Origin: Rhodanobacter sp. DHG33
Lineage (GTDB): Bacteria; Pseudomonadota; Gammaproteobacteria; Xanthomonadales; Rhodanobacteraceae
NCBI RefSeq assembly: GCF_014843005.1
Contig: NZ_JACYXM010000005.1
Location: 186,001 to 250,000, forward strand
DNA length: 64,000 nucleotides
Reading direction: 5' to 3'
Under the pieces are notes generated by a model. The model made no database searches. It was not told the DNA's origin and saw only the letters and a program-made list of their open reading frames with translations. Below are positions 36,669-46,033 of this stretch, piece by piece. Position 1 is the stretch's first letter. Every line of letters begins with the position of its first letter. A program made the position numbers and the translations under genes.

Positions 36669-38840
36669 ATGAGCATTTTCAGCAGCATGATGATGGCCCT
36701 GACCGCCGGCGCGCACGGCCCGATGTGGCACGACAGCCTGCAATGGCGCAACCAGAACGCCAGCATCGAGATGCAGGCCGGCGGCGGCTTCCTGCTGCAC
36801 GCGGCGCACGCCCAGCGGATGATCCCCGCGCCGCCCTATGCGGTGCAGACGGCCAGCCCGCTGTTCGACGGCCTGTACGCCATGGCGCAGGACGACCTGC
36901 GGCAGGATTCCGTCAACGCGATCCGCGACGGCGCCTACGACCACAACCAGCCGATTCCCTGCGACTGCTTCGCCACCGGCGAGAAGTGGCCCTATGTATG
37001 GACGCGCGACCTCTCCTTCTCGGTGGACCTCGGGCTGTGGCGCTACGACGCCGCGCGCTCGCGCAACGGCCTGCTGTTCAAGCTCTCCGACGGTCGGGCG
37101 CCCGACGCGCCGAAAGGCCCGTTCGTGATGCAGGACACCGGTTCGGGCGGCAGCTGGCCGGTGAGCACCGATCGCGTGGCCTGGTTCCTCGCCGCGCGCC
37201 ACCTGCTCGACGACAGCGCGTTCGCCAGCGACACCTGGAAGGCGCTGGCCAACACGCTCGAGCAGGACCGCCAGTACGTGTTCGACGCGAACATGGGCCT
37301 GTACCGCGGCGAGACCTCCTTCCTCGACTGGCGCGAGCAGACCTACCCCGCGTGGACGCAGAACGACGTGGTGCCCATCGCGCAGTCGTTCGCGCTGTCC
37401 ACCAACGTGCTGCACTACCAGGCGCTGCAGCTCGCCGCGCGCCTCGCGGGCGAGCGCCACGACGCGCGCGCCGCCGACTACCAGGCGCAGGCCGATGCGC
37501 TGAAGGCCGCGATCAACGCGCACTTCTGGCGCGACGACCGCGGCATGTACATGAGCTACATCGGCGGCGACGGCGCCCCTTACGACACCTACGACCTGCT
37601 CGGCATCGCGCTGGCCATCGACAGCGGCGTAGCCGAAGGCGACCGCGCACGCCAGGCGCTGGCGAACTACCCCGTGTGGCCGGCGGGCAGCCCGGTGATC
37701 TGGCCCGAGCGCGCCGACCAGCCGATCTACCACAACCGCGCGATCTGGCCGTTCGTAAGCGCCTACGCGCTGCGCGCCGCGCGCAAGCTCGACGACCCCG
37801 CACACATCGCGTTCGAGATCACCTCGATGATGCGCGGCGCCGCGCTGGCCGGCTCCAACATGGAGAACTACGAGCTGACTACCGAAGCCCCGCACGTGGA
37901 CGACGGCAAGTTCAGCGGACCGGTGGTGGATTCGCCGCGCCAGCTCTGGTCGGTGGCCGCCTACCTCGCCCTGGTGGGCGAAGGCGTGTTCGGCCTCGAC
38001 AACGACGGCCATATCGAACCCAAGCTCCCCGTCTCGCTGGTGCCGATGCTGTTCGGCAAGAGGGATTCGATCAGCCTGCAACTGCCCGGCAAGCGCATCA
38101 CCCTGCAGCTTCCGAAAAAACTGGAAGGCAACCTGCTGGTGGCCGACGGCAGCACGCAACGCGGCGACGAGAGCGTGGTGCAGCTGAAGGCGATCAAGGT
38201 TCCCGAACTGGGCCTGCACAGCACGGTGCCGCCGTTCGCGCCGACGGCACCGGCCGCTCCGGAAGTGGCGCGCGACGGCGCGAACTGGCAGGTGCACAGC
38301 ACCGCACCCGGCGTGCTCTACCTCAACGGCCAGCGCGTGGGCGCCATCGAAGGCACGCTCGCGGTGCCCGCTACGAATGCCTTGCAATGCTTCAGCCTGA
38401 CCCAGACCGGCGCGGGCGGCCTCGAATCCCTGCAGAGCCCGTCGCGTTGCGAAGGCCCGTTCGCGAATGTGGACGGCGCATGGCCGCGTGCATGGACCGC
38501 GCCTTCCGCCGGCAACTACCAGGTCGCGTTGAACTACCGCAACGACCACGGCCCGATCACCACCGGCGTCACCGCCGCGGTGAAGATGCTGGCGATACGT
38601 TGCGAGGGCAGCGCCGAGCAGCGGGTGCCGCTGGTGATGCCGCACAGCGTGGGCGAGGAACTGTCCACCACCGCGCAATTCAGCGCAGCCGCCGGCGCGC
38701 ATTGCAGCTTCGCGCTCGACGACGGCTTCAACATGAGCTACCTCGCGCACAACGCGCACTACACCGGCGGCGTGGGCGGCAGCGACGGCCCGTTGAACCA
38801 TGCCGATGTCGGCGCGTTGCGCATCGTGCCATTGCCCTAA
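36669..38840 (+). CDS. Six-hairpin glycosidase-like protein of unknown specificity
   Basis: 723 residues. The middle part (about 85-450) looks like an (alpha/alpha)6-barrel glycosidase: VWTRDLSFSVDLGLW, FLDWREQTYPAW, PIAQSFALSTNVLHY, YDTYDLLGIALA and HNRAIWPFVSAYALRAA. The C-terminal 250 residues are beta-rich and may bind carbohydrate. The annotated start MSIFSSMMMALTAG is only weakly signal-like and has no strong ribosome-binding site, so location is unsure; an unrecognised upstream start cannot be excluded. Position at the end of the alpha-glucan cluster suggests debranching or exo-hydrolysis of glucans. Function is inferred, not recognised. Confidence 0.75.
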   Translation: MSIFSSMMMALTAGAHGPMWHDSLQWRNQNASIEMQAGGGFLLHAAHAQRMIPAPPYAVQTASPLFDGLYAMAQDDLRQDSVNAIRDGAYDHNQPIPCDCFATGEKWPYVWTRDLSFSVDLGLWRYDAARSRNGLLFKLSDGRAPDAPKGPFVMQDTGSGGSWPVSTDRVAWFLAARHLLDDSAFASDTWKALANTLEQDRQYVFDANMGLYRGETSFLDWREQTYPAWTQNDVVPIAQSFALSTNVLHYQALQLAARLAGERHDARAADYQAQADALKAAINAHFWRDDRGMYMSYIGGDGAPYDTYDLLGIALAIDSGVAEGDRARQALANYPVWPAGSPVIWPERADQPIYHNRAIWPFVSAYALRAARKLDDPAHIAFEITSMMRGAALAGSNMENYELTTEAPHVDDGKFSGPVVDSPRQLWSVAAYLALVGEGVFGLDNDGHIEPKLPVSLVPMLFGKRDSISLQLPGKRITLQLPKKLEGNLLVADGSTQRGDESVVQLKAIKVPELGLHSTVPPFAPTAPAAPEVARDGANWQVHSTAPGVLYLNGQRVGAIEGTLAVPATNALQCFSLTQTGAGGLESLQSPSRCEGPFANVDGAWPRAWTAPSAGNYQVALNYRNDHGPITTGVTAAVKMLAIRCEGSAEQRVPLVMPHSVGEELSTTAQFSAAAGAHCSFALDDGFNMSYLAHNAHYTGGVGGSDGPLNHADVGALRIVPLP

Positions 38841-38956
38841 AACGTTGCAGTGTGGCTTCTTCGTGCCGGGCACCAGGCCCGGCCGTCGAAAAGCGTCTCG
38901 CTGGAATGACCCCCGTTTCCAGATACGGCGCGGCAAGGTTTCCGGGGCGCGATGCT

Positions 38957-41848
38957 TCAGGCCGACGACGGATTCCGCACATTGACGAAATAGTGCTCGA
39001 CGTCCGCTGCCGGCAGCGCCATGCCGAAACTGCGCCCTTGCAGTTCGTCGCACCCCATGCCGGCGAGGAAGATGGCCTGGCCCGGGGTTTCCACACCCTC
39101 GGCCGAAACCAGCATGCCTAGTTGGTGGCCCAACTCGATGATGGTTTGCACGATGGCGCCGTCGCCGGCATCGTCGGGCAGGTCTCGCACGAAGCTCTGG
39201 TCGATCTTCAGCTTGTCGATCGGGAATTGCTTCAGATAGGCGAGGCTGGAATAGCCGGTACCGAAATCGTCCAGCGCCAGGCGCACGCCCAGCGACTTCA
39301 GGCCGGCCAGCGTCAGGCGGATGCGCGCCACGTTTTCCATCAGCGCGCTTTCGGTCATCTCGATTTCCAGCATCGACCCCGGCACGCCGTGGCGCTTCAG
39401 CGCCGTGGCCACCTGCTCGACCAGATGCGGATGCTGTATCTGCTGGGCCGAAACGTTCACCGCAAGGGTAAACCGGCGGTGGCCGCGGTCGATCCACTCG
39501 CGCAGCTGACGCGCAGCCTGCGCGAACACCCAGCCGCCGATCTCCGGCATCAGGCCCAGCGCTTCGGCCACCGGAATGAAGCGACCCGGCATCACCTGGC
39601 CCTGATCGCCGCAATTCCAGCGCAGCAACGCCTCGAAACCGGTGAGTGCGTGGTCGAGCGCGCGGTATTGCGGCTGGTAATAGAGCACCAGTTCGTCGCG
39701 GCGCAGCGCATCGCGCAGGTGGCCGCCGAACAGCACGCGCTCGTCCAGCTCATGCTTCTGCGCGACGCTGAACTCGCCGATGCGGTCACGGCCCTCGCGC
39801 TTGGCCTGCATCATCGCCGCCTCGGCGCCGCGCAGCAGCGCGGCAGGGGTATCGCCATGCACGGGCGAGTGGCTGATGCCGGCGCTCGCGGTGAGCAGCA
39901 GGCGGTAATCACGTTCTTCGATGGGCCGCGCCACTTCGGCGCGCAGGCGCTCGGCGAGCGCGAGCGCCGCCTCCCGATCCAGGCCTTCCGCCGCCACCGC
40001 GAACTTGTCGCCGGCGATGCAGGCAAGCGGCCATTGCATGTCCAGCGCCGCACGCAGGCGGTCGGCCACGTGCCGCAGCACGTCGTCGCCGATCACGTGG
40101 CCCACCGACTCGTTGACCACCTGGAAACGGTCGAGGCCGAGCAATACCACCCAGACTTCGCTCCACGGATTGCGCAGCATCCCTGCGATGGCCTCTTCCA
40201 GCAGCGCGCGGCGCGGCAGGCCAGAAATCGGATCGTGGCTGGCCGCGTGGATCAGTTTCTCCTCGGCCTGATGACGACCGGTGATATCGCGTGCCACGGC
40301 GTAGAGCAGACCATCGGACGCGGCGAACGCGGTCCACTCCAGCCGGTGCTCGCTGCCGTCCCTGGCGATGCAGTGGTTGACGAACTCGCGCGTCTGCCCC
40401 GGCGCGATGGCCGCCGGGATCGCTTCCGCCGAGGCGTCGCCCGACGCCGGCAGCAAAAATTGCCGGTAGCTGTGCGCCTTCAGCTCGTCGGCGCCGTAGC
40501 CGGTGAGGCGCTGCAGGAAGGGGTTGAACTGCACGATGCGTTCCTCGCGCGGATCGAGGATGCAGAAGATCTCCTGCGACATCTCGAAGAAGCGATTGCG
40601 CTTGTGCAAGCGCTCGAGCAGGCGCGCACTTTCGATGGCGATGCCGGTGAGCGGCAGCAGGCGGTCGATGCTGTCCAGCTCGTCCGGGCGCGGCACACGC
40701 GGCTCGCGGTAATACACCGCGAACGTGCCCAGCACCTTGCCCCGGCTGTCGAACACGGGCGTCGACCAGCACGCGCGCAGGCCGTGCGCCATGGCTACCG
40801 ACCGACCCCGCGTCCAGTACGGATGCGTGGCAATGTCTTCCACCACCACGCGCTTGCCGCGCCACGCCGCCGTGCCGCAGGAGCCGCATTCATCGGCGAT
40901 TTCCAGCCCGCGGACGGCCTGGTTGTAGGTCTGCGGCAAACTGGGCGCGGCACCGTGCAGTAAGTATCGGCCGGTGTCGTCGAGTAGCAGCAGAGAGCAC
41001 AGCGACCCCGGATTCAGCGCCTCGTGCAGGCGGGCGATGTTGCCGAGGTTTTCCGCCAGAGGGCATGGCGCGGCGATGCCGAGCAGGATCTCGTGCTGCC
41101 CGGCGGCCATGCGTTCGTCGCGCCTGCGCTCGGTGATGTCCTGGCAGACTCCCAGCATGCACACGGCGTGGCCGTCGGCATCCGCCTCCACCACGCCGCG
41201 GCTGTACAGCACGCGCTCTTCCCCGTCGGGCCGCTGGATGCGCTCCTCGAACTCGAATGCGCTGCAGTAGCGCAGCGCCCGCTGGATGGCGTCGGACACC
41301 CGTTCGCGGTCGTCCGCATGCACCCGCGCCAGATAGGCCTCGAACGTGGCCGTGTGCTGCGCCGGGTCCACGCCGTAGATGCGGTACAGCTCCTCCGACC
41401 ATTCGACACGGTCGGTGGCGATCTCCCAGATCCAGTTGCCCACTTGCGCCAGCTCCTGGGCCTGATCCATCAGCCTCCGCTGCGCCTGCAGACGCAACTC
41501 TTCGCGCTTGCGATCGTCGATGTCCCGGAACAGCAGCGTGAGACCGTCGTGGGCCGGATACGCCCAGCCCACGAACCAGCGCCCGGGCTTTGCGAACCAT
41601 CCCTCGACGGCGCGGGCCTGCTGTTCGGCCATGGCCTGTTCGCAGGTCGCGCGGAACGACTGCAGGGTTTCGTCCGCAAATTCCGTCCAGACCTGCTTGC
41701 CGAGCAGGTCTTCGCTACGGCCGCCGAAAAGGGCCGCGGCCGCGGCATTGACGTAGGTGCAGCGCCCGTCCGTGTCGAGCGCCAGGTACGCCTCGGGAAC
41801 GCGCTCGAAGGCACGGCGTGATGCCGCCTCGTACGGATCGCTCCCCAT
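38957..41848 (-). CDS. PAS/GAF/GGDEF/EAL protein, probable c-di-GMP phosphodiesterase
   Basis: 963-residue cytoplasmic sensor-effector without membrane helices. Domain order is PAS (about 10-115), PAS with PAC (135-245), GAF (255-410), PAS (418-530), GGDEF-like (535-695) and EAL (705-955). The GGDEF motif is degenerate (AGDKF at 612-616), so cyclase activity is unlikely. The EAL motif is intact (Glu739-Ala-Leu in GFEALLRW) with EMTESALMEN, DDFGTGYSSL and KIDQSFVRDL, so c-di-GMP hydrolysis is likely. It is separated from the LacI-family gene by 94 bases on the same strand. Ligand or stimulus unknown. Confidence 0.92.
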   Translation of the reverse strand: MGSDPYEAASRRAFERVPEAYLALDTDGRCTYVNAAAAALFGGRSEDLLGKQVWTEFADETLQSFRATCEQAMAEQQARAVEGWFAKPGRWFVGWAYPAHDGLTLLFRDIDDRKREELRLQAQRRLMDQAQELAQVGNWIWEIATDRVEWSEELYRIYGVDPAQHTATFEAYLARVHADDRERVSDAIQRALRYCSAFEFEERIQRPDGEERVLYSRGVVEADADGHAVCMLGVCQDITERRRDERMAAGQHEILLGIAAPCPLAENLGNIARLHEALNPGSLCSLLLLDDTGRYLLHGAAPSLPQTYNQAVRGLEIADECGSCGTAAWRGKRVVVEDIATHPYWTRGRSVAMAHGLRACWSTPVFDSRGKVLGTFAVYYREPRVPRPDELDSIDRLLPLTGIAIESARLLERLHKRNRFFEMSQEIFCILDPREERIVQFNPFLQRLTGYGADELKAHSYRQFLLPASGDASAEAIPAAIAPGQTREFVNHCIARDGSEHRLEWTAFAASDGLLYAVARDITGRHQAEEKLIHAASHDPISGLPRRALLEEAIAGMLRNPWSEVWVVLLGLDRFQVVNESVGHVIGDDVLRHVADRLRAALDMQWPLACIAGDKFAVAAEGLDREAALALAERLRAEVARPIEERDYRLLLTASAGISHSPVHGDTPAALLRGAEAAMMQAKREGRDRIGEFSVAQKHELDERVLFGGHLRDALRRDELVLYYQPQYRALDHALTGFEALLRWNCGDQGQVMPGRFIPVAEALGLMPEIGGWVFAQAARQLREWIDRGHRRFTLAVNVSAQQIQHPHLVEQVATALKRHGVPGSMLEIEMTESALMENVARIRLTLAGLKSLGVRLALDDFGTGYSSLAYLKQFPIDKLKIDQSFVRDLPDDAGDGAIVQTIIELGHQLGMLVSAEGVETPGQAIFLAGMGCDELQGRSFGMALPAADVEHYFVNVRNPSSA

Positions 41849-41942
41849 GGATCACCGCCCCCCTTGCGCAGCGTTCCTCAGGCAGCTTATGCCTTCGCCC
41901 GCCTCCCCACAATGTGAGAGCGAGCACATTTTCTTCGCAAGA

Positions 41943-42980
41943 TCATGCGCCAGCTCCGGGCCACAGGCTGGATCGCCGCACCTTCAGCTGCGCCGGCAAC
42001 ATGGCGCTTTCGGCGCCTTCGCCGTGGATCAGCCGCAGCAGCTGCTCCACCAGCACTTCGCCGGCCTTGCCGGTGTCCTGCCGCACAGTGGTCAGCGCGG
42101 GGTTGACGAAGCTGGCCATGGGAATGTCGTCGAAGCCGACCAGCGCCACATCGCCCGGTACGCTCAGGCCGCGCTCGGCCAGGGCGCGCAGGGCGCCGAT
42201 CGCGATCAGGTCGCTGGCGCCGAACACCGCGTCGAATTTCTCGCCGCGTTCGAGCAGCAGCTCGGCCGCTTCGTAGCCGGCACGCTCGGTGGTCTCGGCG
42301 TCGGCCTGCAGGGATTCTTCCACCGGCAGCCCGGCCTCGTGCAGCGCCGCCGCATAACCGCGGTAGCGCTCGTGAAACTCGGGATAGTGCGGCGTGGCGT
42401 CGCCAAGGAAGGCGATGCGCCGGCAGCCCTGCTCGATCAGGTGGGCGGTGGCAAACCGGCCGCCGGCGAAATTGTCGCAACCGATCGACACCCCGGGCTG
42501 CCCGGGCAGCACCGCACCCCAGCGCACGAAGCGCGTGCCCTGCGCCACCAGCTTCTCCAGCTTGTCGCGGTGCGACTGGTAGTCGCCGTAGCCGAGCAGG
42601 ATCAGGCCGTCGGCCTTCTGGCTGCCGGCGAAGTCGGCGTGCCAGTCGCGCGAGAACTGCTGGAACGAGATCAGCAGATCGTAGCCGCGCTGCGCGCTGG
42701 CGCGGGTGATCGAACCCAGCATCGAGAGGAAGAACGGGTTGATGTGCGAATCGTCGGCGGTGGGATCCTCGAACAGCAGCAGCGCCAGCGTGCCGGTGTG
42801 CTGGCGGCGCAGGTTGGAGGCGTTCTTGTCCACCTTGTAGTTGAGCCGGTCGGCCGCGGACTGGATGCGCCGCCGCGTCTCTTCGCTCACCAGCGGACTG
42901 CCGCGCAGCGCCCGCGACACCGTGGACTGCGAGACCCCGGCGAGGTGGGCGATGTCGAACGATGTGGCCTTTCCCTTCAT
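41943..42980 (-). CDS. LacI-family transcriptional regulator (probable alpha-glucan locus repressor)
   Basis: 345 residues. N-terminal LacI helix-turn-helix (SFDIAHLAGVSQSTVSRALRG, residues about 7-27) with the hinge helix region NLRRQHTGTLALLL, then a periplasmic-binding-like effector domain (GFDDIPMASFVNPALTTVRQ near the C-terminus). It responds to a sugar, most likely a maltodextrin-type ligand given the locus. The ATG at 42978-42980 begins MKGKATSF. Two copies of a palindromic motif in the XgtA/TonB-receptor region are candidate binding sites. Regulation of the locus is inferred from position; family is certain. Confidence 0.92.
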   Translation of the reverse strand: MKGKATSFDIAHLAGVSQSTVSRALRGSPLVSEETRRRIQSAADRLNYKVDKNASNLRRQHTGTLALLLFEDPTADDSHINPFFLSMLGSITRASAQRGYDLLISFQQFSRDWHADFAGSQKADGLILLGYGDYQSHRDKLEKLVAQGTRFVRWGAVLPGQPGVSIGCDNFAGGRFATAHLIEQGCRRIAFLGDATPHYPEFHERYRGYAAALHEAGLPVEESLQADAETTERAGYEAAELLLERGEKFDAVFGASDLIAIGALRALAERGLSVPGDVALVGFDDIPMASFVNPALTTVRQDTGKAGEVLVEQLLRLIHGEGAESAMLPAQLKVRRSSLWPGAGA

Positions 42981-43264
42981 CCGCGGGACCCGGTGATGCG
43001 TGGCATGGCCGCATCGTAACAGGGGCGAGATTTTGCGATCGCCGAGGCGCGCGGCGCGGTCACGTCCCCGGGCAAGCCGCCAGCAACGCCGCGTGCAGCG
43101 CCTCCACGTAGATGCGGCTGGCACGGAGCTGCGTGCCGGCGCGCTGGCGCGGCGGACAGTCCCAGTTGGAAGCGCGCGCAACTCGGCGACGCGGTCCAGT
43201 CGATCTGCGGCGCATCCACCCGCTGCACGCGCCGACCGAGCCGCACTTCGAAGCGATGGCCCGA

Positions 43265-43840
43265 CTATCGGTGACCGCCGGCACACGCCTTGTGCCGGAA
43301 GCACCCCACGAGGTGATCGTTGATCATCCCCGTCGCCTGCATCAGCGAATAGCAGATGGTGGTGCCGACGAAGCGGAAGCCGCGCTTCTTCAGCGCCTTG
43401 CTCATGCGGTCGGAGAGCGGCGTGCTGGCGGGCACCTCGCTCTTGTCCTTCCAGCGGTTGAGCCACGGCTTGCCGTCCACGAACGACCAGAGGTAGGCAT
43501 CGAGGCTGCCGAATTCGTCGATGACCTTCTGCGCGGCGATCGCGTTGTCGCGCGCCGCCGTCACCTTGAGGCGGTTGCGGATGATGCCCGGGTCGAGCAA
43601 CAGTTTCTCCAGCTCGCGATCCTTCATCGCCGCCACGCGGGCGATGTCGAAACCGTGGAAGGCCTTGCGGTAGTTGTCGCGCTTGGCCAGCACGGTGCGC
43701 CACGACAGGCCCGCCTGCGCGCCTTCCAGGCAGAGGAACTCGAACAGCAGGTTGTCGTCGTGCAGCGGCACGCCCCATTCGGTGTCGTGGTAGGCGCACA
43801 TCAGCGCGTCGTCGGCAGAAGCCCAGTGGCAACGTTGCAT
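43265..43840 (-). CDS. tag: DNA-3-methyladenine glycosylase I
   Basis: 191-residue DNA repair enzyme that excises 3-methyladenine. Signature elements are CHWA near the start, YHDTEWGVPLHDDNLLFEFL, EGAQAGLSWRTVLAKRDNYRKAF, the RNRLKVTAARDNA segment and FRFVGTTICYSLMQATGMINDH near the end, all typical of Tag. Two zinc-binding positions near the termini (Cys and His of CHWA, and CysFRHKAC at the end) are visible. The ATG at 43838-43840 gives the family start MQRCHWA. It runs on the minus strand and is divergent from the EamA gene. Confidence 0.96.
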   Translation of the reverse strand: MQRCHWASADDALMCAYHDTEWGVPLHDDNLLFEFLCLEGAQAGLSWRTVLAKRDNYRKAFHGFDIARVAAMKDRELEKLLLDPGIIRNRLKVTAARDNAIAAQKVIDEFGSLDAYLWSFVDGKPWLNRWKDKSEVPASTPLSDRMSKALKKRGFRFVGTTICYSLMQATGMINDHLVGCFRHKACAGGHR

Positions 43841-43940
43841 GCGGTGGTTCCGGCGGAGCGCGCTCGGCGCGAAGCGCACAGTGAACGCCGGCCGGCCTCC
43901 GGAGGCAATACACTCGCGCCTCCTCCACGCGATATCGCCC

Positions 43941-44822
43941 ATGCCCGATCAACCTGCCTCGCAGCGCGGCGCCATGCTGGCGCTGCTCGCCACCATCCTG
44001 CTGTGGGCCTACAGCTGGGTAGTGATGAAGCAGGTCCTGGCGTTTGCGGGACCGTTCGACTTCGCGGCGATGCGCTACCTGCTTGGCGCGACCGTGCTGT
44101 TCGCGGCGCTGGCGCTGACGCGCCAGCCGCTGAAGCCGCCGCCCTTGCTCGCCACCGTTCTGATCGGCCTGTGCCAGACCGCGGCGTTCCAGGGCCTGGA
44201 GCAATGGGCGCTGGTCAGCGGCGGCGCGGGCCACGTGGCGCTGCTGGCCTACACCATGCCGTTCTGGGCGGTGCTGCTGGCGTGGCTGATCCTGCACGAG
44301 CGGCCCACGGGACGGCACTGGCTGGGCGTGTCGCTCGCCGCGCTGGGCCTCGTCTGCATCATCGAGCCGTGGCGCGGACTGGGCAATGCGGCGAGCACGA
44401 CACTGGCCATCGCCGGCGGCGCGGCATGGGCGGCAGGCACCGTGCTGAGCAAGCGTCTGTTCCGGCTGCACGCGGTGTCCGCGCTCAATCTCACCGCGTG
44501 GCAGATGCTGGCCGGTGGCGTGGCGCTGGGCATCGTGGCGCTGGCGGTGCCGCAGCGTAGCATCACGTGGAGCGGCGCCTTCGTCGCCGGTTTGGCGTAC
44601 AGCGTGCTGATGGCGTCCAGCCTGGCATGGTGGCTATGGTCGATCGTGCTGCGCCGCTTGCCCACCACGCTGGCCAGCGTGGGCAGCCTCGGCGTGCCCA
44701 TCGTGGGCGTGCTGCTGGCGTGGGCGATCCTGCACGAGGAGCCCAGGCCGATGGAATGGCTGGGCATCGCCTTCGTGCTGCTGGGGCTGTGCGCGGTGAG
44801 CGGCGTGAGACTGCGGCGCTGA
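43941..44822 (+). CDS. EamA/DMT-family transporter
   Basis: 293-residue inner-membrane protein with about ten helices in two EamA repeats (for example AMLALLATILLWAYSW, LLAYTMPFWAVLLAW and the second repeat with LGVPIVGVLLAW). A probable exporter of metabolites; substrate unknown. The ATG at 43941 follows the tag promoter region and gives the family length. Third EamA-type gene in the window; the three are not near-identical, so they are not recent duplicates. Confidence 0.88.
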   Translation: MPDQPASQRGAMLALLATILLWAYSWVVMKQVLAFAGPFDFAAMRYLLGATVLFAALALTRQPLKPPPLLATVLIGLCQTAAFQGLEQWALVSGGAGHVALLAYTMPFWAVLLAWLILHERPTGRHWLGVSLAALGLVCIIEPWRGLGNAASTTLAIAGGAAWAAGTVLSKRLFRLHAVSALNLTAWQMLAGGVALGIVALAVPQRSITWSGAFVAGLAYSVLMASSLAWWLWSIVLRRLPTTLASVGSLGVPIVGVLLAWAILHEEPRPMEWLGIAFVLLGLCAVSGVRLRR

Positions 44823-44910
44823 GCGCATCGCAAATTCGCGCGGCCGCATTCAGCGCGACACCGAAGCCGCGGCGGTATCATGCGGGCTGCCGTTCCCCGC
44901 GGATTTGCCG

Positions 44911-46026
44911 ATGTTTTCGCTGCTTCAATTGTGGTCACACCTGGTCGATTGGCTGAGCGCCCATGCGGTGACGCCTGCGCTCGACCTGCTGCATCTCGGC
45001 AAGCTCTCCGGCGATCCGCGCGACATCGCCGCATCGCTGCTGATCGCCGCGCTGCAGATCTGCATCATCGGCTTCCTCTTCCGGCCGCTGGAAACCTTCT
45101 TCCCTGCGGAGAAGTGGACCGACCGCAAGCTCACCCTGGTGGACCGCAACTACACGGTGATGATGCTGGTGGGCATCTTTCCGCTGTTCACGTACCTGAT
45201 CCTGATGCCCTTCAGCAACCTGCTTGGCGGTGCCGACGCGGGCACTTCCAGCACCGGCTCGCCGCTGGCGCTGACCACCCTGGTGCCGTGGTTCAACGGC
45301 CATCCCTACGTGCTGTTCGGCGTGTACTACCTGGTATACGACTTCGTGTACTACTGGATGCACCGCACCCAGCACGCGCTGCCGTGGTGGTGGGCGCTGC
45401 ACAGCATGCACCACAGCACGCGGCAGATGAGCTGCTGGACGAACGACCGCGGCAACCTGATCGACGGCTTCATCCAGTCGATGATCCTCGCCGTGGTGGG
45501 CCTCGCGATGGGCGTGGATCCCGACGAATTCGCGTGGCTGATGCTGCTGGGCGAGCTGGTGCAGAACCTGTCGCACACCAACACGCGCCTCGGCTTCGGG
45601 CGCCTGTTCGAGCGCCTGCTGGTCGATCCGAAATTCCACCGCCTGCACCACATGCTGGTCGATCCCGAGCGCCCCGGGCTGCACAACTGCAACTTCGGCC
45701 AGGTGTTCTCGATCTGGGACGTGCTGTTCGGCACCGCGCTGTACGGCGAGCCGCCGCGCCCCACCGGCGTGGGCGACCCCGTGGTGGACGCGGACAACAA
45801 TCACGGCCTGCTCGGCCTGCACTGGGCTTCGACGAAGCGCTTCCTGTGCACGGTATTCCGGCGGGAGGGCTGGAAGCCGGGCGAGGTGGCGTTCGATCCG
45901 GTCACCCTGCGCCCGGTCCCGGTCGACCAGCTCGACCTGCACGCGCTGGCGCACCACCTGCCCGGGGCTCACCCCACGGCGCAGGCCGAGCCGGCAATGC
46001 CCGTCGAGGAATCCGCCGCGGCCTGA
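44911..46026 (+). CDS. Sterol desaturase / fatty acid hydroxylase family membrane protein
   Basis: 371-residue polytopic membrane oxygenase-like protein. The di-iron histidine boxes of the family are visible: YYWMHRTQH, WALHSMHHS and a third cluster FHRLHHMLVDPE. Each is near a membrane segment, as in alkylglycerol mono-oxygenase and sterol C5-desaturase relatives. The bacterial substrate may be a lipid or hopanoid-like molecule; not resolvable by eye. ATG 44911 is chosen over a TTG two codons upstream. It lies 88 bases downstream of the EamA gene. Confidence 0.87.
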   Translation: MFSLLQLWSHLVDWLSAHAVTPALDLLHLGKLSGDPRDIAASLLIAALQICIIGFLFRPLETFFPAEKWTDRKLTLVDRNYTVMMLVGIFPLFTYLILMPFSNLLGGADAGTSSTGSPLALTTLVPWFNGHPYVLFGVYYLVYDFVYYWMHRTQHALPWWWALHSMHHSTRQMSCWTNDRGNLIDGFIQSMILAVVGLAMGVDPDEFAWLMLLGELVQNLSHTNTRLGFGRLFERLLVDPKFHRLHHMLVDPERPGLHNCNFGQVFSIWDVLFGTALYGEPPRPTGVGDPVVDADNNHGLLGLHWASTKRFLCTVFRREGWKPGEVAFDPVTLRPVPVDQLDLHALAHHLPGAHPTAQAEPAMPVEESAAA

Positions 46027-46033
46027 GCCTGCG

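Noticed and set aside
43060-43284. Short minus-strand frame between the LacI-family gene and tag
   Set aside because: No ribosome-binding site or family resemblance, and it overlaps the 3' end of tag. The 284-base gap has no convincing gene.
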